Assembly: GCF_023347535.1 (NCBI RefSeq)
Contig: NZ_CP094473.1
Location: 2,046,001-2,110,000, forward strand
Direction: 5' to 3'
Origin: Faecalibacterium sp. HTF-F
GTDB lineage: Bacteria; Bacillota; Clostridia; Oscillospirales; Ruminococcaceae
DNA: 64,000 bases
Below are positions 16,579-25,011 of this stretch, in pieces. The translations under genes were made by a program, and so were the position numbers. The notes beneath the pieces are model-generated. The model ran no database searches. It had not been told where the DNA came from and was given only the letters and a program-made list of their open reading frames with translations. The first letter of the stretch is position 1; each line of letters starts with the position of its first letter.

Positions 16579-17598
16579 ATGGACTATTCTAAAAATGAGC
16601 GGATATTGGATTTGTATGAACGCTTATGCGCTGGCCGAACGCTTTCCAAAGCAGAAGAAGCCCTTCGCTTTGGCATTGATGAGCGTTCCGTCCAGCGAGA
16701 CATAGACGATATTCGAGCCTTTCTTGCAGAGCGCAATGTTGCCAAGGGAGAAAACCGGCAGATTATTTATGATCGCCAGCAAAAGGGATTCCGGCTGATG
16801 GGCAGTCCGTCTCCATTGATGACCAATAGCGAGATTCTGGCAGTCAGCAAAATTCTGCTGGAAAGCCGTGCTTTTACCAAAGAGGAAATGTCCGTTATCC
16901 TGAACAAGCTGGTGGCGGGCTGTGTGCCACTGGAAAACATCAAGCTGGTTTCCGATTTGATCTCCAATGAGCTGTTCCACTATGTAGAACTGACCCACCC
17001 GGCAGGCATTCAGGATAAGCTGTGGGAAATCGGCTGCGACATTCAGCAGCACAAGCTGATGCAGATCCATTACCAGCGTCAGGGCGCAGATGTAGCTTCT
17101 ACCGTGGAACGCATTGTGGAGCCGGTATCCATCCTGTTTTCGGAATACTATTTTTATCTGAACGCTTACATTACAGAAGAGGAAAACGGAATATACAACC
17201 GCAAATATGACTATCCTGCTATTTTCCGCATTGACCGCATCACAGATTACAAAATACTGGAACAGACCTTCTCTCTGCCTTATGCAACACGCTTTCAGGA
17301 GGGCGAGTTCCGCAAACGGGTGCAGTTCATGTATCCGGGTCGATTGCAGCGCATCCGGCTGCGTTATACCGGAACCAGTGTGGAAGCGGTTCTTGACCGC
17401 CTGCCCACCGCAAAAGTCATTTCTCAGGATGAAAAAGGCTCTATTATCGAAGCCGAAGTTTACGGCAACGGCATCGTCATGTGGCTGCTCAGTCAGGGTA
17501 ACAGGATAGAAGTGCTTGAACCGCAGGCACTGCGGGATGAGATGAAAAAGATTCTGACAGAGATGCTGGAACAATACAAAGACGACACCGAGGTGTAA
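16579..17598 (+). CDS. WYL-domain transcriptional regulator
   Basis: 339 residues from ATG 16579, chosen for its GAGGGAGAG and because an earlier in-frame start lies inside the promoter. The N-terminus is a winged HTH of DeoR type (KAEEALRFGIDERSVQRDID, about 27-46). The middle and end form a WYL sensor domain (YYFYLNAYITEEENGIYNRK) followed by a WCX-like C-terminal domain. WYL domains bind nucleic acid or nucleotide ligands, and WYL proteins such as BrxR and CapW control phage-defence loci. Here the gene diverges from the RNA-repair operon and probably binds the 25-bp dyad between them. A second copy of that dyad lies before the Hsp70/HerA operon. Ligand might be RNA ends or fragments, by analogy only. 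Confidence 0.92.
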   Translation: MDYSKNERILDLYERLCAGRTLSKAEEALRFGIDERSVQRDIDDIRAFLAERNVAKGENRQIIYDRQQKGFRLMGSPSPLMTNSEILAVSKILLESRAFTKEEMSVILNKLVAGCVPLENIKLVSDLISNELFHYVELTHPAGIQDKLWEIGCDIQQHKLMQIHYQRQGADVASTVERIVEPVSILFSEYYFYLNAYITEEENGIYNRKYDYPAIFRIDRITDYKILEQTFSLPYATRFQEGEFRKRVQFMYPGRLQRIRLRYTGTSVEAVLDRLPTAKVISQDEKGSIIEAEVYGNGIVMWLLSQGNRIEVLEPQALRDEMKKILTEMLEQYKDDTEV

Positions 17599-17692
17599 TG
17601 ATATGAACCGAAAAACAGCGTATATCTTCACGACAGCACGGCTGCTCAGAAGCGTGATTGAACCAATGGATTTTGGAAGGAAGAGAGTTTTT

Positions 17693-17857
17693 ATGAAAAA
17701 GAAGCAGGACAGACCGCTCACCGCAGAGATGGTAACAGAAGAGACCGTCTTACAGCCGGTTGACGAAGCAGAAAATAATGCAGACAGCAAAATCCGCACA
17801 CAGGAGCGCATCAAACAGCGCCCGCTGCCCCCGCCGCCTGTTAAACCGACCAACTAA
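17693..17857 (+). CDS. Small hypothetical protein with proline-rich tail
   Basis: 54 residues from ATG 17693, which follows GGAAGGAAG; an in-frame ATG at 17603 would add 30 residues and has a weaker GAGGTG. The protein is hydrophilic, begins KKKQDRP and ends QRPLPPPPVKPTN. It lies 94 bp after the WYL gene in the same direction. I do not recognise a family; it is probably a real but disordered peptide from the mobile-element backbone. Confidence 0.45.
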   Translation: MKKKQDRPLTAEMVTEETVLQPVDEAENNADSKIRTQERIKQRPLPPPPVKPTN

Positions 17858-17913
17858 AAAGCGTTGTGCTTCACGGTTTGACGTAAAAATAAAAAGCATC
17901 TGTCCTGCGCGGC

Positions 17914-18115
17914 ATGATACACTTTGTGGAGCTGTATCACGGCGAGTTCATCGAGGAGCGGCTGGTTCGTGCGCTTCGTAGCGCCCCCCATGGAGATCTA
18001 CCGTGTCGGCAGGGATAACCCTGCAAAGTTGCCCGGATGGAAGAAATACGTTTTTCCCATCTACATAGCTTATAACGGTAAAAGCCGCAAGGATGCTCTG
18101 CCGATGAAGTTCTAA
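17914..18115 (+). pseudogene. Frameshifted gene remnant
   Basis: One frame begins MIHFVELYHGEFIEERLVRA and runs out near 17980. A second frame continues at the same place with VAPPMEIYRVGRDNPAKLPG and ends DALPMKF at 18115. Joined by one frameshift they make about 65 residues of coherent, charged sequence, so this looks like a broken gene. The family is not recognised. The rest of 17858-18263 contains no other gene that I can see. Confidence 0.45.
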
Positions 18116-18263
18116 AACATATTTTCTCTGCCAAGGGGCATCTGCAAACAGCGGGTGCCCCTTGTTACATAACCACCAAAATCATCTGTTTCAATCTGGG
18201 GACAAGCAAATTGTTTCAGATTGATTCATATCTATAACTATATCTATTTCAAGGAGGCTTTTT

Positions 18264-18404
18264 ATGAAAAAGAAAGAACTTACAGTGAAATGTACTTTTT
18301 CTAAAAAAGGTGAAGATTTGGATAAGCTGATTTGCCGTTCATTCCAGCTTTACCTGCGCCGCATCCTTGCGTCTGACAGCGGAAAAGTCGTATCATATCA
18401 ATGA
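18264..18404 (+). CDS. Small conserved-looking protein upstream of serine recombinase
   Basis: 46 residues starting MKKKELTVKCTFSKKGEDLD after a strong AAGGAGG and ending at TGA 18402-18404. The second half (LICRSFQLYLRRIL) is an amphipathic basic helix. Short proteins of this kind commonly precede serine recombinases in Bacillota integrative elements; I am recalling the pattern, not a specific match. It lies 31 bp before the recombinase and shares its direction, so the two are probably co-transcribed. Confidence 0.65.
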   Translation: MKKKELTVKCTFSKKGEDLDKLICRSFQLYLRRILASDSGKVVSYQ

Positions 18405-18435
18405 CGATAAACCGCTTATCTCAAGGAGGCTAATT

Positions 18436-20013
18436 ATGTATTTAGAGATAAGCAATCCCATGGAATATCATGCAGCACTTTATATTCGCCTTTCCAAGGA
18501 AGATGAAACCATCGGTCCTTCACAGAGTGTCACGAACCAGCGTTCCTTACTGGAGGAGTTCGTGCAACAGCACCGACTGTCAGTTTATGACACTTATATT
18601 GATGACGGATGGTCTGGCACCAACTTTGATCGTCCTTCATTTAACCGGATGATTCAGGACATCGAAGCGAAAAAGGTCAACATGGTGATCACGAAAGACC
18701 TTTCTCGACTGGGACGTGACTACATCATGACCGGTCATTATATGGAACGGTATTTTCCAGAACATCGTGTACGCTACATTTCCCTTCTGGACGGAATTGA
18801 TACTGGAATCGATTCCACTGCGAACGACATCACCCCCTTCCGGGCAATTATGAATGATATGTACGCAAAGGACATTTCCAAGAAAATCAAGTCTGTCAAA
18901 CGGGATAAACAGCGCAAAGGCCTTTTTATCGGTGGAAAACCTGTATACGGCTACAAAATGCACCCTACCGAAAAAAATAAAATCGTGGTAGATGAGCCTG
19001 CTGCTGCCATTGTACGCCGGATTTTCGCCATGGCATTGAGTGGGCAAAGCTGTCATAGTATCGCATGGCAGTTAAACTCCGAACAAATTCCTCCTCCATC
19101 CGTCTATGCCGGGCTTCCATCGCGGAAAGGTCGGTATGCAGGGTTGTGGAGCAGTGAACGAATCTCGGAAATGCTCCTGAATGAAACCTACATTGGTAAT
19201 ATGGTGCAGGGGCGGCAGGTCAAAATCAACTACAAATCCAAGAAATGTTTGAAACAAGCCCCTGAAAACTGGGTCGTTGTAGAAAACACTCATGAACCAC
19301 TTGTAGACCGTGAAGTTTTCCGGCAAGTTCGACTTCTGGTCGATAGCCGCAAAACCACTCGCAGCAGAACTTATGATTATCTGCTCAAGGGAATCATCTA
19401 TTGTCATGAGTGCGGCGCACGCCTAACTGTATCCAACCGCAAGACCTCAAAGGGAGAATACCGCCTGTTTTTTGTTTGCAAAACCTATCAACGCTTTACA
19501 AAGGCCGGCGTCTGTACCTGCCATGTCATCAAAGTTGACACCGTGACCGATGCTGTCGTGAGTAAAGTACGCGAAGTATGTCAGTCCTATTTGGACGCTG
19601 ACAAGCTGCTGCCCCTTGCCGAAAATGCTTTAAAAGAAAACGAAAAGCAAAATCAGACCGAGCAACAGTTCACAGAGATTCAAAAAAAGATCGACCTGAT
19701 GACAGCCAATCTCGACCGCATGTATACCGACCGTCTGGAAGGACTTCTGCCAGAAGCGGATTTTCAGCGCATTTTCAACCGAATCAAGTTGGAACGGCGT
19801 CAATTGGAGTTGCAACAGGAGGAGCTTCGCAGTTTGTTGAAGACCCCTTTGAATAATTCTGATAAGGCAAAAGAACTGGTGCAGAACTTTTTGGAAAGTG
19901 CCTGCACCAGTCGGGAGCTGTTAATCAATCTGGTAGATAGAGTAGAACTGGACAAAGAAAAGCATCTGGAAATCCACTTCCGCATCCCTGAATTACAGCA
20001 TTTTTCCGGATAA
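18436..20013 (+). CDS. Large serine recombinase
   Basis: 525 residues from ATG 18436 (AAGGAGG upstream). The N-terminal resolvase domain has LYIRLSKEDE with the nucleophilic Ser and the conserved ITKDLSRLGRDY. The recombinase domain follows (VYGYKMHP, then GLWSSERISEMLLNETYIGN), then a zinc ribbon (YCHECGARL with FVCKTY, CTC) and a C-terminal coiled coil. This is the layout of phiC31/TndX-type integrases that insert and excise elements at att sites. It is the last gene of island 1, 37 bp before what looks like an interrupted host gene end, as expected for an integrase beside its attachment site. Confidence 0.95.
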   Translation: MYLEISNPMEYHAALYIRLSKEDETIGPSQSVTNQRSLLEEFVQQHRLSVYDTYIDDGWSGTNFDRPSFNRMIQDIEAKKVNMVITKDLSRLGRDYIMTGHYMERYFPEHRVRYISLLDGIDTGIDSTANDITPFRAIMNDMYAKDISKKIKSVKRDKQRKGLFIGGKPVYGYKMHPTEKNKIVVDEPAAAIVRRIFAMALSGQSCHSIAWQLNSEQIPPPSVYAGLPSRKGRYAGLWSSERISEMLLNETYIGNMVQGRQVKINYKSKKCLKQAPENWVVVENTHEPLVDREVFRQVRLLVDSRKTTRSRTYDYLLKGIIYCHECGARLTVSNRKTSKGEYRLFFVCKTYQRFTKAGVCTCHVIKVDTVTDAVVSKVREVCQSYLDADKLLPLAENALKENEKQNQTEQQFTEIQKKIDLMTANLDRMYTDRLEGLLPEADFQRIFNRIKLERRQLELQQEELRSLLKTPLNNSDKAKELVQNFLESACTSRELLINLVDRVELDKEKHLEIHFRIPELQHFSG

Positions 20014-20049
20014 TTTACACAGGTATGCTTGTATTTTTGTCGTGTATAA

Positions 20050-20145
20050 TACGCAGGACGTTATGTCTCCCGCCTTGAGACCCATGCATTGGAACTTCTG
20101 CGTCAGCGCTGGAACGCCCCGGACACAAAAACAGCGCAGAGGTGA
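20050..20145 (+). pseudogene. Probable 3' end of host gene interrupted by island 1 (attR candidate)
   Basis: A plus-strand frame opens directly after a TAA at 20047-20049 and reads YAGRYVSRLETHALELLRQR and on to a TGA at 20143-20145. It is protein-like, GC-rich like the core, and has no start or ribosome binding site. Being next to the serine recombinase, it is best read as the tail of a chromosomal gene whose 5' part lies beyond the left edge. The parent family is not identified. Confidence 0.45.
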
Positions 20146-20166
20146 AAAGTGTGCTCTCCCCTGCGC
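20134..20166. terminator. Terminator downstream of rnmV
   Basis: GCGCAG (20134-20139) and CTGCGC (20161-20166) close a GC-rich hairpin, extended inward by further pairs. On the minus strand it is followed by TGTTTTTG. It ends the holA-rnmV transcript and could also end the interrupted plus-strand gene. Confidence 0.65.
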
Positions 20167-20173
20167 CATGCAG

Positions 20174-20788
20174 TCAGTTGTTCAGGATTTTCAACTGCAT
20201 CTCGTTCAATTGTTCAAAAGTATACAGCCGATTCAGCGCCTCCACCAGTTCCTTTTTGGAAAGACGCGGCGGCAGACCCAGCGCGTTCAGCAGCTTTGCC
20301 TTGCGCTCGGCACTGCCCGGTCTGCCGGAGAGCCCCCACTCATAGAGATCGGTATAGGTGATCTGCCGTCCCTCCGGACGGGCTGCTGCGGCACCCGCCT
20401 CTGCGCCAAGGGCATCCCGCAGCGCCTGCAGAACGATGGCGTCGTCCACGCCCTCGACCCCCAGCAGGCCCTCCTTGCCGGGCTGTTCCTTGCGCTTTTC
20501 CTTGCCGTGGATCGCGGGCACGTAAGCCTGCACCACATTCTTTTCTCCCACCAGATTGGTGATGTAGGTGCGGATGCGGAAGCCTGCCGCGTCCGAATCC
20601 GTCAGCAGGATCAGACCGTTTTTCTGCGCCAGCGCTTTGAACAGCTGCTGGCGCTTTTTGTCGCTGTAAATGCCAAAGCCGTCGGTCAGCAGGATCATCG
20701 CATCGGTCAGATGGGAAAGCCGGGCCGCATCGTATTTGCCCTCCACAATGAGCACCCGGCTGGTATGGATCATTTCGTTTTCCTTCAT
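20174..20788 (-). CDS. rnmV: Toprim-domain ribonuclease M5-like protein
   Basis: 204 residues from the ATG at 20788; longer starts are possible. The Toprim signature is clear: VLIVEGKYDAARL with catalytic Glu, then ILLTDSDAAGFRIRTYI with the DxD. RNase M5 matures the 5S rRNA precursor in Bacillota. The C-terminal region (YTDLYEWGLSGRPGSAERKA, RLSKKELVEALNRL) matches the M5 C-domain pattern. Its start overlaps the holA stop by 4 bp. M5 often neighbours ksgA, absent here, so a minor doubt on the exact Toprim subfamily remains. Confidence 0.85.
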   Translation of the reverse strand: MKENEMIHTSRVLIVEGKYDAARLSHLTDAMILLTDGFGIYSDKKRQQLFKALAQKNGLILLTDSDAAGFRIRTYITNLVGEKNVVQAYVPAIHGKEKRKEQPGKEGLLGVEGVDDAIVLQALRDALGAEAGAAAARPEGRQITYTDLYEWGLSGRPGSAERKAKLLNALGLPPRLSKKELVEALNRLYTFEQLNEMQLKILNN

Positions 20789-21813
20789 CGTCCGCTCCCC
20801 GCCATTGCCAACCGGCACAGCGCTGTTTCCAGCAGGATCTGGTCATCGGTGGGCTGGCTTTTCAGGCTCTGGTCCAGTTCCAGAAGCACCTGCATACAGT
20901 TTTCGATCTGGCCCAGCGTGTAGTGCGAGGCCGTCTCGGCCGAACGCTTGAGCCGGTAGTCACTGCCCTTGTAGCCGAAATCCTTGAACACGGTGCCGTA
21001 AGGCTTGCGCTTTGCCGCGCCCAGCTTGACACGGTACAGGTCCACATAACTGCCGATCAGTGCCGCCGTGATGGCAATGGGCTCCTGCTGCAGGCGCAGC
21101 AAAGTCTGCAGCTTTTTGCAGGCACCTGTGGCGTTTTTGGCCGTGATCATGCGGATCATTTCAAACACATCCGCTTCCAGACTCACGGTGCCCATCTCGG
21201 CCACCATCGCTGCCGTGACCGTCTGGTACCCGGACAATGCACAGAGCTTGTCCACCTCATTTTCCAGCAGGAAAGGGTCCTCGCCGCAGCGTTCCAGCAG
21301 CGCCGCCGCTGCGCCGTCCGGCAGGCTGGTGCCCTGTTCTTTGGCCCGGTCGATCATCATCATTTTCAGCTCAAAGGGCTTCGGCTTAGCCAATTCTTCG
21401 GTGTAGCCGATGCTTTTGCACTGCGCAATGAGCTTCTGCGCTTTTTTGTTCAGCCTGAGCTTACTGCGCTCCAGCTCAAACACGCTTCCCAGCACCACCA
21501 CGGCATTTTCCAGACTGGCAAGCGTGCTGCTGAGTTCTTCCAGATCTTTATCCCCATAGCTGCCGGGTTCCAGTTCCGGCAGCACCACCACACGCCGGGT
21601 CCCAAAAAAAGAAATGGTGCCCGCTGCCATGATGAGCTGTTCGATCTCCGGCGCACCGCCATCCAGAATGGTGGCGTCCTCGTCGCTGTCTGCGGTCAGG
21701 ATGCGGGTGGCCGCTGCCACGGCCTGCCGCACCAGATACCGTTCACTGGAATAAAAATAGTAGACCGGGCAGCCCTTGTCTGCCAGCTGCCGGAGCCTGG
21801 TTTCGGTGGCCAT
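20785..21813 (-). CDS. holA: DNA polymerase III subunit delta
   Basis: 342 residues, the normal length for HolA. It starts MATETRLRQLADKGCPVYYF and carries the delta-type pattern: a degenerate AAA+ fold without Walker A, LLERCGEDPFLLENEVDKLC in the middle domain and ALCRLAMAGSGR at the end. Delta opens the beta clamp in the clamp-loader complex. The ATG follows GGGGAAAGGGGG. It overlaps rnmV by 4 bp and lies downstream of comEC, an arrangement (comEC-holA) conserved in many Bacillota. Confidence 0.92.
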   Translation of the reverse strand: MATETRLRQLADKGCPVYYFYSSERYLVRQAVAAATRILTADSDEDATILDGGAPEIEQLIMAAGTISFFGTRRVVVLPELEPGSYGDKDLEELSSTLASLENAVVVLGSVFELERSKLRLNKKAQKLIAQCKSIGYTEELAKPKPFELKMMMIDRAKEQGTSLPDGAAAALLERCGEDPFLLENEVDKLCALSGYQTVTAAMVAEMGTVSLEADVFEMIRMITAKNATGACKKLQTLLRLQQEPIAITAALIGSYVDLYRVKLGAAKRKPYGTVFKDFGYKGSDYRLKRSAETASHYTLGQIENCMQVLLELDQSLKSQPTDDQILLETALCRLAMAGSGR

Positions 21814-21876
21814 GCAGGCACCCCCTTTCCCCTCATGTTGTTCTATTGTACCACACTCTGCCCGGATTGCAAAGCA

Positions 21877-23988
21877 TCACTCCGCTCTGAGCCCGCCATA
21901 CCGCCGCAGGCTGAGAGACGAGGACTGCGCTGCTCCGCCGGTCATCCAATCATACCGCCGCAGAGCCAGAACCTCTTTATACTGTACCGCCTCCGGCCTT
22001 GCAGGGGATGCCAGAAGCCACCGGGCCGAGACCGGCTGCGCCAGCTCCACCCTGCCGCTCAGGGTCACGAACTGCCGGTTGCCGATGGTCAGCCGCACAA
22101 GGCAGCCGTTCCGGGTGCGCAGGACCTCCACGAGTGCAGGCGTGCACTTTTGCTTTTGCGCGGTGTTCACAGACATTTCTTCTGCTAAAACGCTCTGTTC
22201 CGCTTCCAGCGCACAGGGCGTTTCCGGTTTTGTGCGCAGATCCACCAGCAGTTCGATTTTCCCCGCGCCCCGCCGAGCCAGCTGTTCTTCCACTGCATTC
22301 CGGACCGAATTCCCGCCCCGGAACAGTACCACAGCGGTATCGTTCTGGGTGACCACCACTGCCGGCGCGTTGGCGCTGCCCACAAGGTCGATGTGCACCA
22401 CATCCCGGCTGAGGGCATTGCCCAGCCCAACGGAAACCGCCGCTGTCAGCACGATGCAGGGCACGGCCACCCGCAGACGCAGACGCCAGCGGAAGGCCAG
22501 CCAGCACAGCACGATGAGCACCAGACAGACAATGGCCGCATAGGACGTATCAAAGTAGAGCCCCGCGCCCGGCTTTGCCGCTATCCAGACGGCCCAGCGG
22601 TCGAGCAGGCCGGTCAAGGCTGCGGACAGTACGGAGAGCGCACCATGCAGCGGCGCAAGGACGGGCACCAGCCCGGTGAACGCCGTACCGAGACCCAGCA
22701 GCATCATGGGCTGGATGAGCCAGAGGACCGTCACGCTGGAGACCACTGCCCAGATGCTGACGCTCAGCCCGCGCAGCACCAGCACCGGAAAGGTCGCCGC
22801 AGACGCACAGACCGAAATGCAGACGCTTTCCGCAAGGCCCCAAAGGCGCTCCGGCAGCTTGAAATACCATGGGCGCTTCACCGGAGCGCTTGCTTTACTC
22901 CGGAAACGGATGCTGTACCACTTCCGAATGCGGCGGATGCACGCACCGCCTGCCACCGTGCCCAGCACCGCCGCAAAGGAAAGCTCAAAGCCGATATCAC
23001 ACACGGCATAGCTGCTGCCTGCTGTCATCGCGATGCCAGCCACCGCCAGAGAGGTAAGGGTATCCGGCGGGGCATACAGCCACACCCCCAGCGCACTGAC
23101 CCACACCGCTGCCGCTGCACGGAGCACCGAGGGCGTAAAGCCGGTCACGCCCACCAGCAGCAACGCAAGCAGCGCCTTCCACACTGCTCTCAGGCGCAGC
23201 GCCGCATAGCAGCGTTCTTTCTTCCTGCGTGCATCCAAGCGGAACACCTCACCGCACAGGATGGATACATGCATTCCGCTCACCACCAGCACATGGGCAA
23301 GGCCCGCGCCCCGGTAGGCGCTGCGCAGCTCCGGGGAAAGATGCGTCCGGTCGCCCACCGTCATGGCCGCCAGCACGCCGCCGGTCTTGCCATCCATGCG
23401 GCGGCGCAGGGCTGCGCTGAGCCTTTGCTGCAGCCGGTGGGTGCGGGCACGGAAGCTGCTGCTCTGCCCCAGCTGTTTGAAATCCGGTTTTTCCTCGTCC
23501 GGTTCTGCCAGCAGCACAATGCCGTCCGAATACAGGCCGACCCGGCTCTGCTGTGCCGGAACGGACAGCACAAATCTGCCCTGCACCCGCTGCCCCGCCT
23601 CACATTCCGGCAGAGTCTCGCATTCCACCCGGAAGGAGGTCTTTGCATCATTGATCTTCTCCACCCGCAAGACCGCGTCCACAACGCCGGGATAGTAGGA
23701 GTCCGAAACGCTTTCCACCTCTGCCGTCAGCACCAGCGGGCGGGCGGCATACTGCACGCGGATGCGCTCCAGCCGGTTTGCCGTGTGCAGCACCGATGCC
23801 ATGCCCACCACAGCACCCAGCAGGATGCAGAGCACCGCTTTGCGGGCAGCATCAAAGATGCACAGCACCAGACAAACGGCAACAAAAAATGCCGCAAACG
23901 GCACAAAAAGCTCCGTTTGCGGCAAAAAAGCACACACGAACTCAACACCCAGCATTCCAGCGCAGAAAACGCAGAGTGGGCGTCGCAT
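21877..23988 (-). CDS. comEC: ComEC/Rec2-family competence protein
   Basis: 703 residues. Hydrophobic N-terminal segments, a soluble OB-like domain, then the multi-pass competence domain with the family block GLAHVLVVSGMHVSILCGEV around residue 230. Further membrane helices follow. ComEC forms the inner-membrane channel for DNA uptake. The C-terminal domain (from about 540, GSANAPAVVVTQNDTAVVLF) sits where a metallo-beta-lactamase domain normally is, but I see no HxHxDH motif, so nuclease activity is doubtful. The start lies 6 bp after the phosphoribosyltransferase stop, indicating one operon. Confidence 0.9.
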   Translation of the reverse strand: MRRPLCVFCAGMLGVEFVCAFLPQTELFVPFAAFFVAVCLVLCIFDAARKAVLCILLGAVVGMASVLHTANRLERIRVQYAARPLVLTAEVESVSDSYYPGVVDAVLRVEKINDAKTSFRVECETLPECEAGQRVQGRFVLSVPAQQSRVGLYSDGIVLLAEPDEEKPDFKQLGQSSSFRARTHRLQQRLSAALRRRMDGKTGGVLAAMTVGDRTHLSPELRSAYRGAGLAHVLVVSGMHVSILCGEVFRLDARRKKERCYAALRLRAVWKALLALLLVGVTGFTPSVLRAAAAVWVSALGVWLYAPPDTLTSLAVAGIAMTAGSSYAVCDIGFELSFAAVLGTVAGGACIRRIRKWYSIRFRSKASAPVKRPWYFKLPERLWGLAESVCISVCASAATFPVLVLRGLSVSIWAVVSSVTVLWLIQPMMLLGLGTAFTGLVPVLAPLHGALSVLSAALTGLLDRWAVWIAAKPGAGLYFDTSYAAIVCLVLIVLCWLAFRWRLRLRVAVPCIVLTAAVSVGLGNALSRDVVHIDLVGSANAPAVVVTQNDTAVVLFRGGNSVRNAVEEQLARRGAGKIELLVDLRTKPETPCALEAEQSVLAEEMSVNTAQKQKCTPALVEVLRTRNGCLVRLTIGNRQFVTLSGRVELAQPVSARWLLASPARPEAVQYKEVLALRRYDWMTGGAAQSSSLSLRRYGGLRAE

Positions 23989-23994
23989 GGCAGC

Positions 23995-24534
23995 TTAGTG
24001 GAAGAACAGGGGCAGCGGCTCCAGGAAGATGATATCCTTGCGCTCAGCTGCATCGCCCTCGGCCAGAACAGCGGCCTGGCCTACAATGGTGCACTGGGTC
24101 TTCTCAGCCAGCGCATCCAGAGCCTTGAGGGAACCGCCGGTGGAGATGACATCATCCACCACCAGAACGCGCTTGCCGCTCATCTTGTCCAGCTCCTTGC
24201 GGTCAATGACCAGTTTCTGCTTACCGGCAGTGGTGATGGACTGATCCTCCACCACCACGGGGTCGGTCATATACAGCTTTTCGCCCTTGCGTGCACAGAC
24301 GTAGGGCTTGCCGCTCTGGCGGCTCATCTCGTGAGCCAGAGGGATGCCCTTGGCCTCAGCGGTCAGCAGGATATCAAAGTCCGGGCACTTTTTCAGCAGC
24401 TCGGTGGCAGCAGCCACGGTCAGCTCGGCGTCACCCAGCATGATAAAAGCCGCAATGTCCATGTGGTCATTCACCTTGCAGATGGTCAGCTCACGGGTCA
24501 GGCCTGCAACATGCAGGGTATAAGTCTCAGCCAT
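23995..24534 (-). CDS. Purine-type phosphoribosyltransferase
   Basis: 179 residues with the PRPP-binding motif RVLVVDDVISTGGSLKALDA and an upstream flexible-loop region. The overall pattern, including LLTAEAKGIPLAHEMSRQSG, matches adenine/xanthine phosphoribosyltransferases that salvage a purine base with PRPP to give the nucleotide. Which base cannot be told from sequence by eye; an Apt-type enzyme is most likely. It lies between the HIT-protein and comEC genes in a minus-strand run. Confidence 0.88.
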   Translation of the reverse strand: MAETYTLHVAGLTRELTICKVNDHMDIAAFIMLGDAELTVAAATELLKKCPDFDILLTAEAKGIPLAHEMSRQSGKPYVCARKGEKLYMTDPVVVEDQSITTAGKQKLVIDRKELDKMSGKRVLVVDDVISTGGSLKALDALAEKTQCTIVGQAAVLAEGDAAERKDIIFLEPLPLFFH

Positions 24535-24560
24535 AATTCAACGCTCTCCCTTTTTTGGAA

Positions 24561-24893
24561 TCAGACGGGCAGCTTTTCGCCGCCCAGAACATGGAAATGC
24601 AGATGCTTCACGGTCTGGCCTGCGTCCTCGCCAACATTGGAAATGACGCGGTAGCCGTTTTCCAGACCCTGCTCCGCAGCCAGCTTTGCGATCACTGCAA
24701 AAATATGGCCCAGCAGTGCGCCGTCCTCTTCGGTCAGCGCAGCAGCAGAGGTGATGTGCTTTTTGGGCACCACCAGAAAGTGCACCTTGGCCTGCGGGTT
24801 GATGTCGTAGAACGCCACCACCTGCTCGTCCTCGTACAGCTTCTTGGAGGGGATCTTGCCCTCCGCGATCATGCAAAACAGACAATCTTCCAT
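24561..24893 (-). CDS. HIT-family nucleotide hydrolase/transferase
   Basis: 110 residues from ATG 24893, preceded by AGGAAGGAG; a TTG nine bases earlier is less likely. It begins MEDCLFCMIAEGKIPSKKLY and ends with the histidine triad HLHFHVLGGEKLPV. It also carries the Cys-x-x-Cys (CLFC) typical of Hint branch proteins. Such proteins hydrolyse AMP-N-linked or related nucleotides. It precedes the phosphoribosyltransferase gene by 26 bp and probably shares its transcript. Confidence 0.93.
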   Translation of the reverse strand: MEDCLFCMIAEGKIPSKKLYEDEQVVAFYDINPQAKVHFLVVPKKHITSAAALTEEDGALLGHIFAVIAKLAAEQGLENGYRVISNVGEDAGQTVKHLHFHVLGGEKLPV

Positions 24894-24930
24894 GGGGAAC
24901 AACTCCTTCCTGATATTTTATAAACGTCCC

Positions 24931-25000
24931 CGCCCTCTCAGGCCGCTTTGCGTCCAGTTCTCCCAGAGGTGGCAGCGCGTCAGCGTTGACGGAGAGGGCG
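24931..25000. repeat. Intergenic palindromic repeat-like element
   Basis: Arms CGCCCTCTC (24931-24939) and GAGAGGGCG (24992-25000) enclose a GC-rich interior with a nested CGTCAGCG/TTGACG-type pairing and a TCTCCCAGAGG block. This resembles short REP-like repeats I associate with Faecalibacterium intergenic regions. It lies just after alaS and may also act as its transcript end. Confidence 0.45.
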
Positions 25001-25011
25001 AACCCGTTTTC

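Noticed and set aside
16624..17853. 409-codon minus-strand frame
   Set aside because: Antisense to the WYL regulator, which has clear domains and a good ribosome binding site.
22393..24654. 753-codon plus-strand frame
   Set aside because: Antisense to comEC and the phosphoribosyltransferase gene, His/Gln-rich nonsense with no domain.
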